Shown here piece by piece: positions 7,285 through 19,347 of a DNA stretch of 64,000 nucleotides. Each line of letters starts with the position of its first letter. Within the stretch, counting starts at the first letter, position 1. The DNA is from Bacteroidales bacterium UBA2030 (lineage in GTDB: Bacteria > Bacteroidota > Bacteroidia > Bacteroidales > TTA-H9): contig DDBO01000164.1 in assembly GCA_002332755.1 (NCBI GenBank), positions 1 through 64,000 of the forward strand, written 5' to 3'. The position numbers and the translations under genes are program-made. Under the pieces are notes generated by a model. It saw nothing but the letters and a program-made list of their open reading frames with translations, was not told where the DNA came from and ran no database searches.

Positions 7285-10128
7285 TTATTTTTTAAGCATC
7301 GGATTTTTTACCGATTTACTGAGATCTGAAGGCAAAAGAGTAATAATAATGAGGTTATCGCCATTAAAGTAGCGTGCAGCAGCTTCCTTAACCATTTCAG
7401 GGGTCACAGCACTTACTAATCCGGGATAATTCATAAAATCACCCAAATTGTCGCCATTAAAATCGGCGTTAGCCAGATTGCTCATCCAGAAGTTGTTTTC
7501 CTCAAGGCTTTCCTTCCAGGTTTTGAGTTTGTTTTCTTTAAAATTTCTCACCTGGTCATCTTTAGGGCCATCCGTTCTCAAAACCTGAATCTCGCGCAGA
7601 ACAATTTGGGTAAGACGTTCAGCATTTTCAGGGTCGCAATCAAATTGAACAGTAAGGACATAATTGCCTTTAGGGAGCTTATTGGTTTGAACCCTAACCC
7701 CTGCACCATAGGTACCACCTTCTTCTTCACGGATGGTTTCCACATAACGGAAACTTAAGATGTCGCTGATAGCCTGCATGGTTACCCGGTCTTGCGGATT
7801 GTATTCAAATTCGCCAGATAAAGCGACAAACACGGTTGCTTTGGGGTCTTCCATGTCTCTTATTACAGTTTTTCTGACAACACCTTTGGGTGGCATTATT
7901 CCCAAATCTCTCCACGACTCCGCTCTATTCTGTTTAGGAAGTGAGCCAAGGTATTTCTCAACGAGGGGTTTGAGTTCTTCCGGTTTAAAGGCTCCCACAA
8001 AGAAGAAGGTAAATCCATCGGCATCGGCAAAGCGTTCTTTAAAAATCTTTTTCATGATCTCAGGATTAATTTCCTGCAAACGATTCACCGTCATTGGTTT
8101 GCGATAAGGGCTGTAATTAGAAAGCACCACATTGATGGTATCTCTGAGAGCATTCACCGGGTTGAGGCTGGCATTCTCCAAAACTCCTTTCATACGGCTC
8201 AAAAAGGCCCCGAAAGTATTATCATCGAATCGAGAGCGAGTAAAATAAAGATGCGTTAATTGTAAAAGGGTTTCAATGTCTTTCTTTGAGGAACTCCCGT
8301 TGAATCCTTCTTGTAAATCGCGGATGTAGGGATTCAGATCGACAATTTTTCCGCTGAGGGCTTTTTCGAGCTGGGTGGGATCGAAGTCTCCGAGACCGCT
8401 CTCGCCTATCACAGCTGCAGCATATTGGGCAGAAAGGGATTCATCGGGGCTGTATAGCGAAGAACCTCCCTTGCTTTGGGCAGCAAACAAAATTTCGTCG
8501 TCGCGGAATTGGGTGGGTTTGAGCACCACCTTTGCTCCATTGGAAAGCGTCCAGACAGTGACTCCAATCGTGGAAATTTCTTCAGTGTTTACCACCTTTC
8601 CGGCAGGAGGTAATTGCCCAAGGAGGGGTTTGTCGGCTACATTATCATTGTAGGGCTCAACAGGCTCTTTTTCAATTTTATCGAGCAGGGCGAGCACTTC
8701 ATCGCGGGTGGGATAAATCAATCCTTCCTTTTCGGGGCCGCCAATGGCCAACACACGGTTTCTATCGGTAATCCAACGTGCAGGCAATTCGTTCATTTCT
8801 TTAAGGGAAATTCCGGGCAGAACAGCCGATGCAAATTGGAACATAAAATCAGGTCCTGGAATGGGTTCATCATTTAGAAAATGTCCAAAATAATTCCATA
8901 CCAATTGGTCAGATTTGCGTTTATTCTTTTCCTTAAATTGGTTTTCATACCCTTTCAGTACCTCCTGTTTGGCACGTTCTAATTCGCCGGGAGTGAAGCC
9001 ATGGCGGAGCAGCCTTTCATTTTCGCGAAGTAAGGCTTCGAGTGCTCGCATGCTTTCGCCCGCCCGGGCAATGGCAAACGACATGTAGGCGTCCTTAGAT
9101 TTTACAAGGTTACCATAAGAGTTGTATCCATACACAAAAGGAGGATTGGCCTGGCGCTGTAGCTCGGCAAACCGGGCATTCATCATCTGGTTAAACAGTT
9201 CTGTCTTAAGCTGTTCACGCAGGTATTTTTGGTTGCGTTCGAAATCAGGATTGTGTTTATAAATAACCCTCACCATCGTATATTGAGCCTCTTTATCAGT
9301 CTCAATACTTACCAGGGTTTTGTCATGGTCGGGAACAGGCTCTATCTCCCTTTTTCTCGGCTGGCTTGGATTTTGCAATTGATTGAAAAGCACCTGAATT
9401 TTGGCTTCAATAACCTGTGGATCGAAATCGCCTACAGCAACAACGGCCTGCAATTGCGGACGATACCAGTCTTTATAAAAACGGATAAGGGCTTCGTGAG
9501 GAAAATTATCAATGATATTAATGTCACCAATTACATCATGCTCGGCATATTTGGAGCCTTGCAGGATAACTTTATTCATCTTTTTATTCAGTCGCTCCAT
9601 GGCTCCACGACCTGTGCGCCATTCCTCGTGAATAACTCCCCGCTCGGCATCAATCTCTTCGGGTTCGTAACTTACTTTGCCTGCCCAATCGAAAAGGATG
9701 AGCAAGGCCGAGTCAATATTTGATTCAGGATGAACCGGCACTTTCTGAAGCATATATGCTGTTACATCATGGCTTGTAAAAGCATTGATTTCGGGGCCAA
9801 ATTTCATACCTATCGATTGCAGATAGTTGATTATCTGGTGCTTTTTGAAATGCTCTGTGCCATTAAAAGCCATATGCTCACAAAAATGCGCCAAGCCATT
9901 CTGATCAGGGTCTTCCTGGATGGCGCCTGCATTTAGAATGAGATAAAATTCAGCTCTCTCGGCCGGCTGTGCATTGCGATGGATGTAATAAGTCAAGCCG
10001 TTGCTAAGTTTTCCAATCTTTACTTCCGGATCAACAGGAATATTTGCCTCCGGTTGGTAATTTACCTGTGCACGCATGCTGGTAAAAGCCAGCAGCACTC
10101 CCATTAAAAACAAGTACCTGAATTTCAT
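7285..10128 (-). CDS. M16 family zinc metalloprotease (insulinase/pitrilysin type)
   Basis: A protein of about 947 residues counted from the ATG at 10128. I prefer this start to one 24 codons upstream because it gives a clean signal peptide (MKFRYLFLMGVLLAFTSMRAQ). The inverted zinc motif HFCEH lies at residues 81-85, and the third ligand Glu follows in ERGVIHEEWR about 75 residues on. Two M16 halves are present: an active N-terminal half and a C-terminal half lacking HxxEH, about the usual 950-residue length of this class. It is probably periplasmic and degrades peptides in a closed chamber. It is monocistronic, with its own terminator at 7233. Confidence 0.93.
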   Translation of the reverse strand: MKFRYLFLMGVLLAFTSMRAQVNYQPEANIPVDPEVKIGKLSNGLTYYIHRNAQPAERAEFYLILNAGAIQEDPDQNGLAHFCEHMAFNGTEHFKKHQIINYLQSIGMKFGPEINAFTSHDVTAYMLQKVPVHPESNIDSALLILFDWAGKVSYEPEEIDAERGVIHEEWRTGRGAMERLNKKMNKVILQGSKYAEHDVIGDINIIDNFPHEALIRFYKDWYRPQLQAVVAVGDFDPQVIEAKIQVLFNQLQNPSQPRKREIEPVPDHDKTLVSIETDKEAQYTMVRVIYKHNPDFERNQKYLREQLKTELFNQMMNARFAELQRQANPPFVYGYNSYGNLVKSKDAYMSFAIARAGESMRALEALLRENERLLRHGFTPGELERAKQEVLKGYENQFKEKNKRKSDQLVWNYFGHFLNDEPIPGPDFMFQFASAVLPGISLKEMNELPARWITDRNRVLAIGGPEKEGLIYPTRDEVLALLDKIEKEPVEPYNDNVADKPLLGQLPPAGKVVNTEEISTIGVTVWTLSNGAKVVLKPTQFRDDEILFAAQSKGGSSLYSPDESLSAQYAAAVIGESGLGDFDPTQLEKALSGKIVDLNPYIRDLQEGFNGSSSKKDIETLLQLTHLYFTRSRFDDNTFGAFLSRMKGVLENASLNPVNALRDTINVVLSNYSPYRKPMTVNRLQEINPEIMKKIFKERFADADGFTFFFVGAFKPEELKPLVEKYLGSLPKQNRAESWRDLGIMPPKGVVRKTVIRDMEDPKATVFVALSGEFEYNPQDRVTMQAISDILSFRYVETIREEEGGTYGAGVRVQTNKLPKGNYVLTVQFDCDPENAERLTQIVLREIQVLRTDGPKDDQVRNFKENKLKTWKESLEENNFWMSNLANADFNGDNLGDFMNYPGLVSAVTPEMVKEAAARYFNGDNLIIITLLPSDLSKSVKNPMLKK

Positions 10129-10305
10129 GTTAATTAATTTTGAGATTGTAGAAATTAAATTGTTTAAACTTGTTTGTGTCAAACTATGCTTTTGGGGCAA
10201 AAGTAATTGTATTCATTGAATATATGAAACTCCGTGCCTTACATGGTTTAACATGAAAAATACGCAATTTAAAACAAGAATAAATCATTCATTTTCAATA
10301 TTTAA

Positions 10306-12369
<2,064 letters not shown>

Positions 12370-12423
12370 TATTGACCCGGGAGTAGATTGAATTCAATGG
12401 ACAGTTTAGATCTAAATACTTGG

Positions 12424-12453
12424 TTAAGACGGTTTGTGCCGTCTTAATTTTTT
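12424..12453 (+). terminator. Rho-independent terminator after gyrB
   Basis: Nine-bp stem TTAAGACGG / CCGTCTTAA with loop TTTGTG, followed by six T. Confidence 0.85.
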
Positions 12454-12539
12454 CTGGCCTTTTCGATCTATTTAATATCCTTTTGGTCAATTTGCAAAAC
12501 ATCAAACCATATTATTTTTCTCAAAAGCAAGATTTACCG

Positions 12540-12547
12540 TACTTTTG
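12540..12547 (+). promoter_or_regulatory. Bacteroidota -7 box (TACTTTTG) for asnS
   Basis: TACTTTTG lies 29 bases before the asnS ATG. A T-rich element (12515-12520) about 19 bases upstream could be a weak -33. Confidence 0.45.
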
Positions 12548-12576
12548 CGCTTTGTTTCGCAAACAGCAACGAAACC

Positions 12577-13965
12577 ATGAAAAGATCGAAAATTATTGAC
12601 CTTCTGCGTAGCGGAGAAACTGGTCGTGAAGTTACCGTCATGGGTTGGGTAAGAACCCGCCGGGGAAATAAAAATGTGGCTTTTATCGCCCTAAACGATG
12701 GATCGATCATTCACAACATACAAATTGTTGCCGACCTCCAATTCTTTGAAGAAGAACTGATTAAAAAGGTTACCACCGGTTCGGCCCTTAAGGTTACCGG
12801 AATGTTGGTAGAATCGCCGGCACAAGGACAACCTGTTGAAATACAAGCAAAAGAAATTGAGATTTTAGGCGAAGCCAATCCAGAGGCTTATCCACTCCAA
12901 AAAAAGGGGCACAGTCTTGAATTTCTCAGAAGCATTGCCCACCTTCGACCACGAACCAATACCTTTGGGGCAGTTCTTCGCATCAGGCATGCCCTGGCTT
13001 TTGCCATTCACAAATTTTTCAACGAAAAAGGATTTGTTTATCTGCACACACCCATCATCACCGCCTCCGATGCTGAAGGCGCAGGAGCCATGTTCAGGGT
13101 TACCACCCTCGATATTTCCAATCCTCCTCGTTTACCCGACGGAAGCGTAGATTTTTCACAAGATTTCTTTGGACGCGAAACCAACCTCACAGTATCAGGT
13201 CAGCTGGAAGCAGAATTAGGAGCTCTGGCCTTATCGCTGGTATATACGTTTGGCCCAACCTTTCGTGCCGAAAATTCAAATACTCCGCGTCACCTGGCCG
13301 AATTTTGGATGATAGAACCCGAAATGGCCTTTTACGATATCCACGACGACATGGACCTCGCGGAAGAATTTCTGAAATACCTGATATCCTATGCCCTCGA
13401 GCACTGCCCCGATGACCTAAAATTCCTGAACGACATGTACGATAAAGAACTTATAGAGCGTCTTCAGGATGTAATTAATGGCGCATTTATCCGCCTGACT
13501 TACACCGAAGCCATTCAGATTTTGAAGGATAGTGGGCAGAAATTTGAATTCCCGGTAGAGTGGGGTTGCGACCTCCAGGCTGAACACGAACGTTATCTGG
13601 TTGAAAAACACTTTAAAAGACCGGTAATCCTGACTGATTATCCCAAAGAGATTAAAGCATTTTACATGAAACAAAATGAGGATGGAAAAACAGTCAGAGC
13701 CATGGATGTGCTCTTCCCCCGAATCGGCGAAATTATTGGAGGTTCTCAGCGTGAAGAAAATTTCGATACACTATACAGACGTATCAAAGAATTGAATATG
13801 AATGAAGATACCCTATGGTGGTATCTCGATACCCGTCGCTTTGGTACCGTGCCCCATGCTGGATTTGGCCTGGGCTTCGAACGTCTCGTACTCTTCGTTA
13901 CCGGCATGACTAACATTCGAGATGTAATTCCCTTCCCAAGAACACCACAAAACGCTGAATTTTAA
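12577..13965 (+). CDS. asnS: Asparagine--tRNA ligase
   Basis: A 462-residue class IIb aminoacyl-tRNA synthetase that charges tRNA-Asn directly with asparagine. The N-terminal OB-fold anticodon-binding domain ([17 protein letters not shown]) covers about residues 1-115. The catalytic domain has class II motif 2 around [20 protein letters not shown] and motif 3 as [16 protein letters not shown] near the C-terminus. The sequence is nearer to AsnRS than AspRS in length and in its compact C-terminus. It is a single-gene unit between a promoter box at 12540 and a terminator at 13989. Confidence 0.96.
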   Translation: MKRSKIIDLLRSGETGREVTVMGWVRTRRGNKNVAFIALNDGSIIHNIQIVADLQFFEEELIKKVTTGSALKVTGMLVESPAQGQPVEIQAKEIEILGEANPEAYPLQKKGHSLEFLRSIAHLRPRTNTFGAVLRIRHALAFAIHKFFNEKGFVYLHTPIITASDAEGAGAMFRVTTLDISNPPRLPDGSVDFSQDFFGRETNLTVSGQLEAELGALALSLVYTFGPTFRAENSNTPRHLAEFWMIEPEMAFYDIHDDMDLAEEFLKYLISYALEHCPDDLKFLNDMYDKELIERLQDVINGAFIRLTYTEAIQILKDSGQKFEFPVEWGCDLQAEHERYLVEKHFKRPVILTDYPKEIKAFYMKQNEDGKTVRAMDVLFPRIGEIIGGSQREENFDTLYRRIKELNMNEDTLWWYLDTRRFGTVPHAGFGLGFERLVLFVTGMTNIRDVIPFPRTPQNAEF

Positions 13966-13988
13966 TAGTTTGAAATAAAATTAGAAAC

Positions 13989-14023
13989 AAAGGCTGCCAT
14001 CGATTTGGCAGCCTTTAAGTTTT
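13989..14023 (+). terminator. Rho-independent terminator after asnS
   Basis: Ten-bp stem AAAGGCTGCC / GGCAGCCTTT with loop ATCGATTT, followed by AAG and four T. Confidence 0.8.
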
Positions 14024-14051
14024 ATTAACAATTATTGTGCCTAAATTTTCT

Positions 14052-14059
14052 TACCTTTG
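14052..14059 (+). promoter_or_regulatory. Bacteroidota -7 box (TACCTTTG) for rpoN
   Basis: TACCTTTG lies 76 bases before the rpoN ATG, so the leader is longer than for its neighbours. Confidence 0.45.
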
Positions 14060-14135
14060 TTCTTTCAGGATCGACCATGACCTCCATCGGGATGAACATG
14101 AGGAATCCTGCTAACCAATTCTATTCAGGCATTTT

Positions 14136-15650
14136 ATGCTCAATCAGAAACTACAACAAAAACTCCTGCAAAAGCTATCCCCGCAGCAGATTTTACTAAT
14201 GAAACTGCTGCAGGTGCCCACCCTTGCCCTGGAACAACGTATTAAACAAGAAATAGAAGAAAATCCGGCACTCGAAGAGGTAGCCGATGGCCTTGATGAT
14301 GAGTACGACCAAAATGATGAAATGACTTATGAAGGTCAAGACTCAGATACATTAGGCGAAGAACATGAAGAAGAAGGTTTTGAAGAGGAAGAACCCGTTT
14401 TCGATCAATCAGAAGAATTTGATATTGAAGATTACATGAGCGATGACGACCTCGATTCTTATCGCTATCAGATAAACAATACCAGTGCTGACGACGAAGA
14501 GAAAGAAATTCCTTTTGCGGCTACCACAACTTTTCACGAAAACCTCATACAGCAATTAGGGCTTCGCATAACTGACCCGCGTAAACTGCAGATAGCCACT
14601 CACATGGTAGGCAATCTTGATGACTCGGGCTACCTAACACGGCAACTGGAAGCCATGGTTGATGAACTGGCATTTCTGCAAAATATCGATACCAATGTTA
14701 AAGAGCTGGAAGAGGTTCTTTCGATAATACAAGAGCTCGACCCACCCGGGGTAGGCGCTCGCACTCTTCGGGAATGTTTGCTGATACAACTCAGGCGCAA
14801 GCCGGAAACTGAAAGTGTGAGACTGGCCATTTATATCCTCGAACGCTGCTTTGATGAATTTTCGAAAAAGCATTATCACAAAATCCTTAAAAAAGCCCAT
14901 ACTACTGAAAAAAAACTCAAAGATGCCATTGATGAAATTTTAAAATTGAATCCCAAACCTGGTGGATCGTTGGCCGAAACTTCCAGGGAAAACCAATACG
15001 TTGTGCCTGATTTCTTTATTTATAATAATGACGGAGAACTTGAATTGGTTCTTAACTCGCGCAATATGCCCGAACTTCGGGTTAATAAAGAATACACCGA
15101 AATGTTAGAGACATTCTCTGAGGCAAGGGCAAGGAAGGCGAATCAGGCCCAGCGCGAAGCCATAACCTTTATCAAACAAAAAGTCGACTCAGCCCGGTGG
15201 TTTATCGATGCTTTACGTCAGCGCCAAAACACGCTGTATATTGTAATGAAAGCCATCATGGAGCATCAGCGAGAGTTTTTTCTGACAGGTGATGAAACCC
15301 GACTGAAACCCATGATTCTCAAAGATATTGCAGAGAAGGTTGGCCTCGATATTTCCACTGTTTCCCGCGTAGCCAACAGCAAATATGTCCAGACCCCCTA
15401 TGGTACCTATCTGCTAAAATATTTCTTCTCAGAATCACTGCAAAACACTGAAGGGGAAGAAGTCTCTACCCGTGAGGTTAAGAAAATTCTGGAAGAGCTG
15501 ATTGAAAATGAGGACAAAAAAAATCCGCTCACTGACGAAGAGTTGATGGATAAACTCAAGGAGAAAGGTTACATTATCGCCCGACGAACTGTTGCCAAAT
15601 ACCGTGAACAATTAGGTATTCCTGTGGCTCGCATGCGTAAAGAACTCTAA
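14136..15650 (+). CDS. rpoN: RNA polymerase sigma-54 factor
   Basis: A 504-residue alternative sigma factor that recognises -24/-12 promoters and needs an AAA+ activator. Region I is Gln/Leu-rich (QKLQQKLLQKLSPQQILLMK). Region II is a long acidic stretch (about residues 48-115). The core-binding region follows, and the C-terminus has the helix-turn-helix and the diagnostic RpoN box ARRTVAKYRE near residue 485. No enhancer-binding activator is encoded in this window. Two candidate target promoters are: 6428-6443 and 30155-30171. The gene is followed after 11 bases by a PAP2-like gene, probably co-transcribed. Confidence 0.97.
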   Translation: MLNQKLQQKLLQKLSPQQILLMKLLQVPTLALEQRIKQEIEENPALEEVADGLDDEYDQNDEMTYEGQDSDTLGEEHEEEGFEEEEPVFDQSEEFDIEDYMSDDDLDSYRYQINNTSADDEEKEIPFAATTTFHENLIQQLGLRITDPRKLQIATHMVGNLDDSGYLTRQLEAMVDELAFLQNIDTNVKELEEVLSIIQELDPPGVGARTLRECLLIQLRRKPETESVRLAIYILERCFDEFSKKHYHKILKKAHTTEKKLKDAIDEILKLNPKPGGSLAETSRENQYVVPDFFIYNNDGELELVLNSRNMPELRVNKEYTEMLETFSEARARKANQAQREAITFIKQKVDSARWFIDALRQRQNTLYIVMKAIMEHQREFFLTGDETRLKPMILKDIAEKVGLDISTVSRVANSKYVQTPYGTYLLKYFFSESLQNTEGEEVSTREVKKILEELIENEDKKNPLTDEELMDKLKEKGYIIARRTVAKYREQLGIPVARMRKEL

Positions 15651-15661
15651 ACCGGGGAGCA

Positions 15662-16282
15662 ATGAAAGACTTCTTTGCCCGCTTGCTGAGTACTCTTTTG
15701 CATCCTTTACTCATGCCCTCCTACTCCATTCTTACACTTTGGTTTGGGCCTTTTGAAAAGATGAAAAACCTCATGGGCACAGATAACCTGCCTGCCATAA
15801 TTGGATGGATGTTTCTTTTCTCGGCTATAATTCCCGTGATTTTACTAATTACACTCAAGTGGGCTGGAATCATCAATTCTGTTACACTCAACAAGCGTCG
15901 CGATCGTAAATACCCACTTCTGGGAACCATGATATCGAATCTGGGCCTGTTCTGGACTTTTCATTACATGGGGTTTGGGTTAATTCTCAAGGTTATGGCC
16001 CTGGCATCGGCAACACTAATACTCATGTCATGGATCATCACCTTAAGCTGGAAAATCAGTATTCACATGGCTTCTCTGGGCGGTTATTTGGCCATGGTCG
16101 TTATGGGATTTTTAGCCGGTACCAAGCCCATTTTTCCTGCAATAGTGATAATGCTATTACTGTCGGGTTCATTGGGATGGGCAAGGGTTGAAAGAAAAGC
16201 ACACAGCCCGGCACAGGTAATCGCCGGGCTGCTTTTAGGAATGTTTATCCTGGGTGCCTTTATGGCTCCTGTCGTCCTATAG
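15662..16282 (+). CDS. PAP2-like integral membrane protein
   Basis: A 206-residue protein with about six hydrophobic segments. The order of motifs recalls type 2 phosphatidic acid phosphatases: a basic cluster NKRRDRKYP near residue 80, then SIHMASLGG near residue 137, then RVERKAHSPAQVIAG near residue 180 with Arg and His in the expected spacing. The first motif lacks the classical K-x6-RP form and the second lacks PSGH, so enzyme activity is uncertain. It follows rpoN by 11 bases and meets the minus-strand gene at 16284 tail to tail. Confidence 0.65.
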   Translation: MKDFFARLLSTLLHPLLMPSYSILTLWFGPFEKMKNLMGTDNLPAIIGWMFLFSAIIPVILLITLKWAGIINSVTLNKRRDRKYPLLGTMISNLGLFWTFHYMGFGLILKVMALASATLILMSWIITLSWKISIHMASLGGYLAMVVMGFLAGTKPIFPAIVIMLLLSGSLGWARVERKAHSPAQVIAGLLLGMFILGAFMAPVVL

Positions 16283-16283
16283 T

Positions 16284-16955
16284 TTAGAAAGGCATTATAC
16301 TGATTCCTGCTGAAACCGGGAACATCTCGGGGCCCTGTTGATCTTTCCACGTGGGATTCAGGGTATACTGCCCAAATATATTGAACCATTTGTAACCAAT
16401 CCTGGCATAAACCACATACCGCCAAAAATTAACATACCTCACATCGTCTCTTTTTATGGTAACGTGGTAAGCATAGGTTTCAGGGTCTAAGCCCGAATAT
16501 TTCGATTTATGATTAATCAGAAATCCTAACTTGATGCCTGCATAGTAGCGCCAATTGCTCTTCGCCCTGTATTTAAACTCAAGAGGGAAATCGAAATATG
16601 TAAGATTGATCTTGTATTTTGTGTGATGAAGAGTGTCGGGAATTTTCTCAAACACACTTACCTTGTCTACATCCTTTATCCATGCATCCGTATAAAGATT
16701 GTGGGAACCAATACTAACCCCATATGAAAAATCAAAAAGACTTTCACCCATTTGATTGTTAACCAAAATGTTAACATTCGCCCCACGACTATACCACTTG
16801 GCATCTACCACTGTGGGCTGTTTGAGCCAAAAGTCCTTAAAAAAATCGAATCCGATAGAAAACTTACGGAAAGCACCAGGCTGGGTTTCCTGTGCGCCAG
16901 ACTCATAAACGGTAGTCAGAAGAATAAGCAGCAAAAGAGGAATAAATCGTTTCAT
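16284..16955 (-). CDS. Outer membrane beta-barrel protein, PorT-like
   Basis: A 223-residue protein counted from the ATG at 16955, which opens a clear signal peptide (MKRFIPLLLLILLTTVYESG). A longer frame starting at 17015 would place the signal internally and run over the promoter box, so I reject it. The mature part alternates aromatic and polar residues in about eight strands (for example YFDFPLEFKYR and WRYYAGIKLGF) and ends in a hydrophobic strand finishing with Phe. This is the layout of small PorT-family barrels in Bacteroidota; the exact role is unknown. Confidence 0.7.
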   Translation of the reverse strand: MKRFIPLLLLILLTTVYESGAQETQPGAFRKFSIGFDFFKDFWLKQPTVVDAKWYSRGANVNILVNNQMGESLFDFSYGVSIGSHNLYTDAWIKDVDKVSVFEKIPDTLHHTKYKINLTYFDFPLEFKYRAKSNWRYYAGIKLGFLINHKSKYSGLDPETYAYHVTIKRDDVRYVNFWRYVVYARIGYKWFNIFGQYTLNPTWKDQQGPEMFPVSAGISIMPF

Positions 16956-16979
16956 GATATTGCAGAATAATTGTGGCAA

Positions 16980-16987
16980 CAAAGGTA
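16980..16987 (-). promoter_or_regulatory. Bacteroidota -7 box (TACCTTTG)
   Basis: Minus-strand TACCTTTG lies 25 bases upstream of the start at 16955. It forms a divergent pair with the box at 17046. Confidence 0.5.
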
Positions 16988-17045
16988 CAAATTTCGGACC
17001 ACGACATTTGCACATCTGTCTATAACACCGAATTAAGGCTTTTCG

Positions 17046-17053
17046 TATGTTTG
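17046..17053 (+). promoter_or_regulatory. Bacteroidota -7 box (TATGTTTG)
   Basis: TATGTTTG lies 24 bases before the ATG at 17077. An alternative ATG at 17047 sits inside this box and is therefore unlikely. Confidence 0.45.
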
Positions 17054-17076
17054 CCTATGACAATAGTTTATTTAAC

Positions 17077-18429
17077 ATGAAAATTAAAACATTCATCGCA
17101 ATACCTGCTATGTGGATCTGGGCCAATACTAATTTAATAGCACAGACCGACACAAAAACCGGAGATAGTATAAGTGAGAAGCCCAAACAAGGCTGGAATA
17201 TAGGCGCTTTACCTGCAATCACCTTTAATTCTGACATTGGTTTTCAGTATGGAGTGTTAGCCAATATTTTCAACTACGGCGACGGAACCCTTTACCCCGA
17301 CTATAAATACTCCTTTTATACAGAATGGAGCAGGACGACAAAAGGAGGGGGAATCAATCAGCTTTTTTTCGACAGTAAATACCTAATGCCCTGGGGCATG
17401 CGTATAACTACGGATTTGAGCTACCTGACACAACAGGCTTTGGATTTTTATGGATTCAATGGCTACCGTGCTTTATACAATCCTGCATGGGAGGACCGTA
17501 ACAGCCAGGAATACAAAACCCGGATGTTTTATCGCTTGGAACGCCGGTTGCTCAGGGTGGATGTGGGCTTACAAAAACCCCTGGATGAAATACCGGTTCG
17601 TCTTTTGGGAGGAATAGCTTTTTTTGATATCAAAACACAACCGGTGAATCTAAATAAACTCAACAAAGGTCTTGAGGGTGACGAAATCTTGCCGGATGTG
17701 CCCGGACTTTACGATAAATACGTAGAATGGGGGATTATTCCTGAAAAAGAAAAAAAAGGAGGGAAACTGATTAGCCTTAAAGCAGGACTGATTTACGATA
17801 CACGCGACAATGAAGCCAATCCCAATCGCGGCATCTGGAGCGAATTGCTGGTTGCTTTTTCCCCGTCAATTGACAAAAACCTGGAATCGTATTCAAAACT
17901 GGTTTTTATTCATCGACAATATTTTACGCTTATTAAAGACAAATTAACTTTCGCGGGGCGATTAGGATACCAGGGGACACTATCAGGAAATACTCCCTGG
18001 TTTATGCAAAACTATATGGTCAATTCGTTTCCCAAAACCACAACTGTGGATGGGCTGGGTGGCAGCCGTACTTTGCGTGGGGTGTTACTCAATCGTATTG
18101 TGGCTGATGCTGTTGCCTACGGCAATGCTGAACTACGATGGAAAATGGTAAAGAAATACATATGGAGGCAAAATTTCTATATTGCCCTCAGCGCTTTTGC
18201 GGATGGAGGGCAAACAGTGAAGGAACATGAAGTCAACCTCGACAGAATCCCTGTTCAGGAAAGGCAAGAGTATATAGGTGATTCCGAGGATGCTTTACAT
18301 TTAGGTTATGGGGGCGGGTTATATATCGCTATGAATCAAAACTTTGTTGTAGCCATCAATTATGGACGGGCTGCTGATAAACGCGATGGCACCAGCGGGT
18401 TGTATATCAATCTCAACTTTATGTTTTGA
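17077..18429 (+). CDS. BamA/Omp85-like outer membrane protein (surface antigen D15 type)
   Basis: A 450-residue protein starting at 17077 with signal peptide MKIKTFIAIPAMWIWANTN. The mature sequence looks like a 16-strand barrel. It carries GLIYDTRDNEANPNRGIW, typical of D15/Omp85 barrels (YDTRD...P..G), and GLGGSRTLRGV in the place of the conserved VRGF/Y loop. It ends in a C-terminal strand closing in Phe. There is no room for POTRA domains, so it is a stand-alone barrel and not BamA itself. The upstream barrel gene at 16284 is divergent. The cargo is unknown. Confidence 0.75.
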   Translation: MKIKTFIAIPAMWIWANTNLIAQTDTKTGDSISEKPKQGWNIGALPAITFNSDIGFQYGVLANIFNYGDGTLYPDYKYSFYTEWSRTTKGGGINQLFFDSKYLMPWGMRITTDLSYLTQQALDFYGFNGYRALYNPAWEDRNSQEYKTRMFYRLERRLLRVDVGLQKPLDEIPVRLLGGIAFFDIKTQPVNLNKLNKGLEGDEILPDVPGLYDKYVEWGIIPEKEKKGGKLISLKAGLIYDTRDNEANPNRGIWSELLVAFSPSIDKNLESYSKLVFIHRQYFTLIKDKLTFAGRLGYQGTLSGNTPWFMQNYMVNSFPKTTTVDGLGGSRTLRGVLLNRIVADAVAYGNAELRWKMVKKYIWRQNFYIALSAFADGGQTVKEHEVNLDRIPVQERQEYIGDSEDALHLGYGGGLYIAMNQNFVVAINYGRAADKRDGTSGLYINLNFMF

Positions 18430-18432
18430 TAA

Positions 18433-19326
18433 TCAGACCTCAGGCTCATTAAGCGACCTGAACCCTTCTCCGAGTATTTCACTTGCATCCATAACGGTTA
18501 TAAAAGCTTTAGGATCTATCTCTTTGATAGCTGCCTGTAAAATAGCAGTCTCTCGACGGCTCATCACGGTGAATATCATGGGGCGTTCTTTTTCTGAGAA
18601 TAATCCCTTGGCTTTGAAATAGGTACCCCCCCTTTCCAGTTGATTTAATATTCGGTCAGCAATTTCCTGGTGACGATCGGATACAATTAGCAAACATTTA
18701 TTATAGCTAATGCCTTGCATAACTATATCGACCACCTGCCCAATAACAAAAATGGCTACTATACTGTAGAGAGGGATTTTCCAGTTGCCAAAAAACACAA
18801 ATCCCAAAAGAACTATCAAACTATCGACAGCCATCATCCATTGTCCCACAGGTCTGCCTGTAAATTTCGACAACATCATGGCAACCACATCAGTTCCCCC
18901 ACAGGAAGCCCTGGCTCTAAACAGCAGCCCCACACCAACGCCGATAAATACGCCTCCATAGATTGACGACATAAGTACTTCGGAGCCTATTTTCAGTGGG
19001 TCTTCCCCTACCAAATAACTTAAGCCATCCATAAAAAAAGCTGTGAGAAAGAATCCGGTAATGGTTTTTATACCATACCGCGGGCCTAAAACCCTGGTGG
19101 CAATTATAGTGATGGGAATGTTAAAGGCAAGGGCAGTAAGGCCTACGGGTGTTCCCAGAAGGTGATGCAAAATAATACTGATACCATACACCCCGCCCGG
19201 TACCACTTTGTAAGGAGTAATGAAAAGCACATACCCTACCGCCAGAAGTGCAGCTCCGGCAACGATTTGTCCATAAGCTACAAACCAACGTCGACTGAAT
19301 AGTTTTTCCTGCGAGATGAATGCCAT
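18433..19326 (-). CDS. YitT family membrane protein (copy 2)
   Basis: A 297-residue protein with five to six transmembrane segments in the first 210 residues, including the repeated family signature ITPYKVVPGGVYGISI near residue 35. A cytoplasmic DUF2179-type domain follows (RETAILQAAIKEIDPKAFIT...). It lies 21 bases downstream of a second YitT gene on the same strand, and the two proteins align along their whole length, so they are a tandem duplication. YitT proteins are of unknown transport function. It is convergent with the barrel gene at 17077, with only 3 bases between the stops. Confidence 0.85.
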   Translation of the reverse strand: MAFISQEKLFSRRWFVAYGQIVAGAALLAVGYVLFITPYKVVPGGVYGISIILHHLLGTPVGLTALAFNIPITIIATRVLGPRYGIKTITGFFLTAFFMDGLSYLVGEDPLKIGSEVLMSSIYGGVFIGVGVGLLFRARASCGGTDVVAMMLSKFTGRPVGQWMMAVDSLIVLLGFVFFGNWKIPLYSIVAIFVIGQVVDIVMQGISYNKCLLIVSDRHQEIADRILNQLERGGTYFKAKGLFSEKERPMIFTVMSRRETAILQAAIKEIDPKAFITVMDASEILGEGFRSLNEPEV

Positions 19327-19347
19327 AATCTCCCTCTGTTAAAAAAA

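Noticed and set aside
9229..9723. 164-codon plus-strand frame inside the M16 protease gene
   Set aside because: It is the reverse strand of a well-conserved coding region. Several other such antisense frames in the window (for example in the hybrid kinases and dnaX) were discarded for the same reason.
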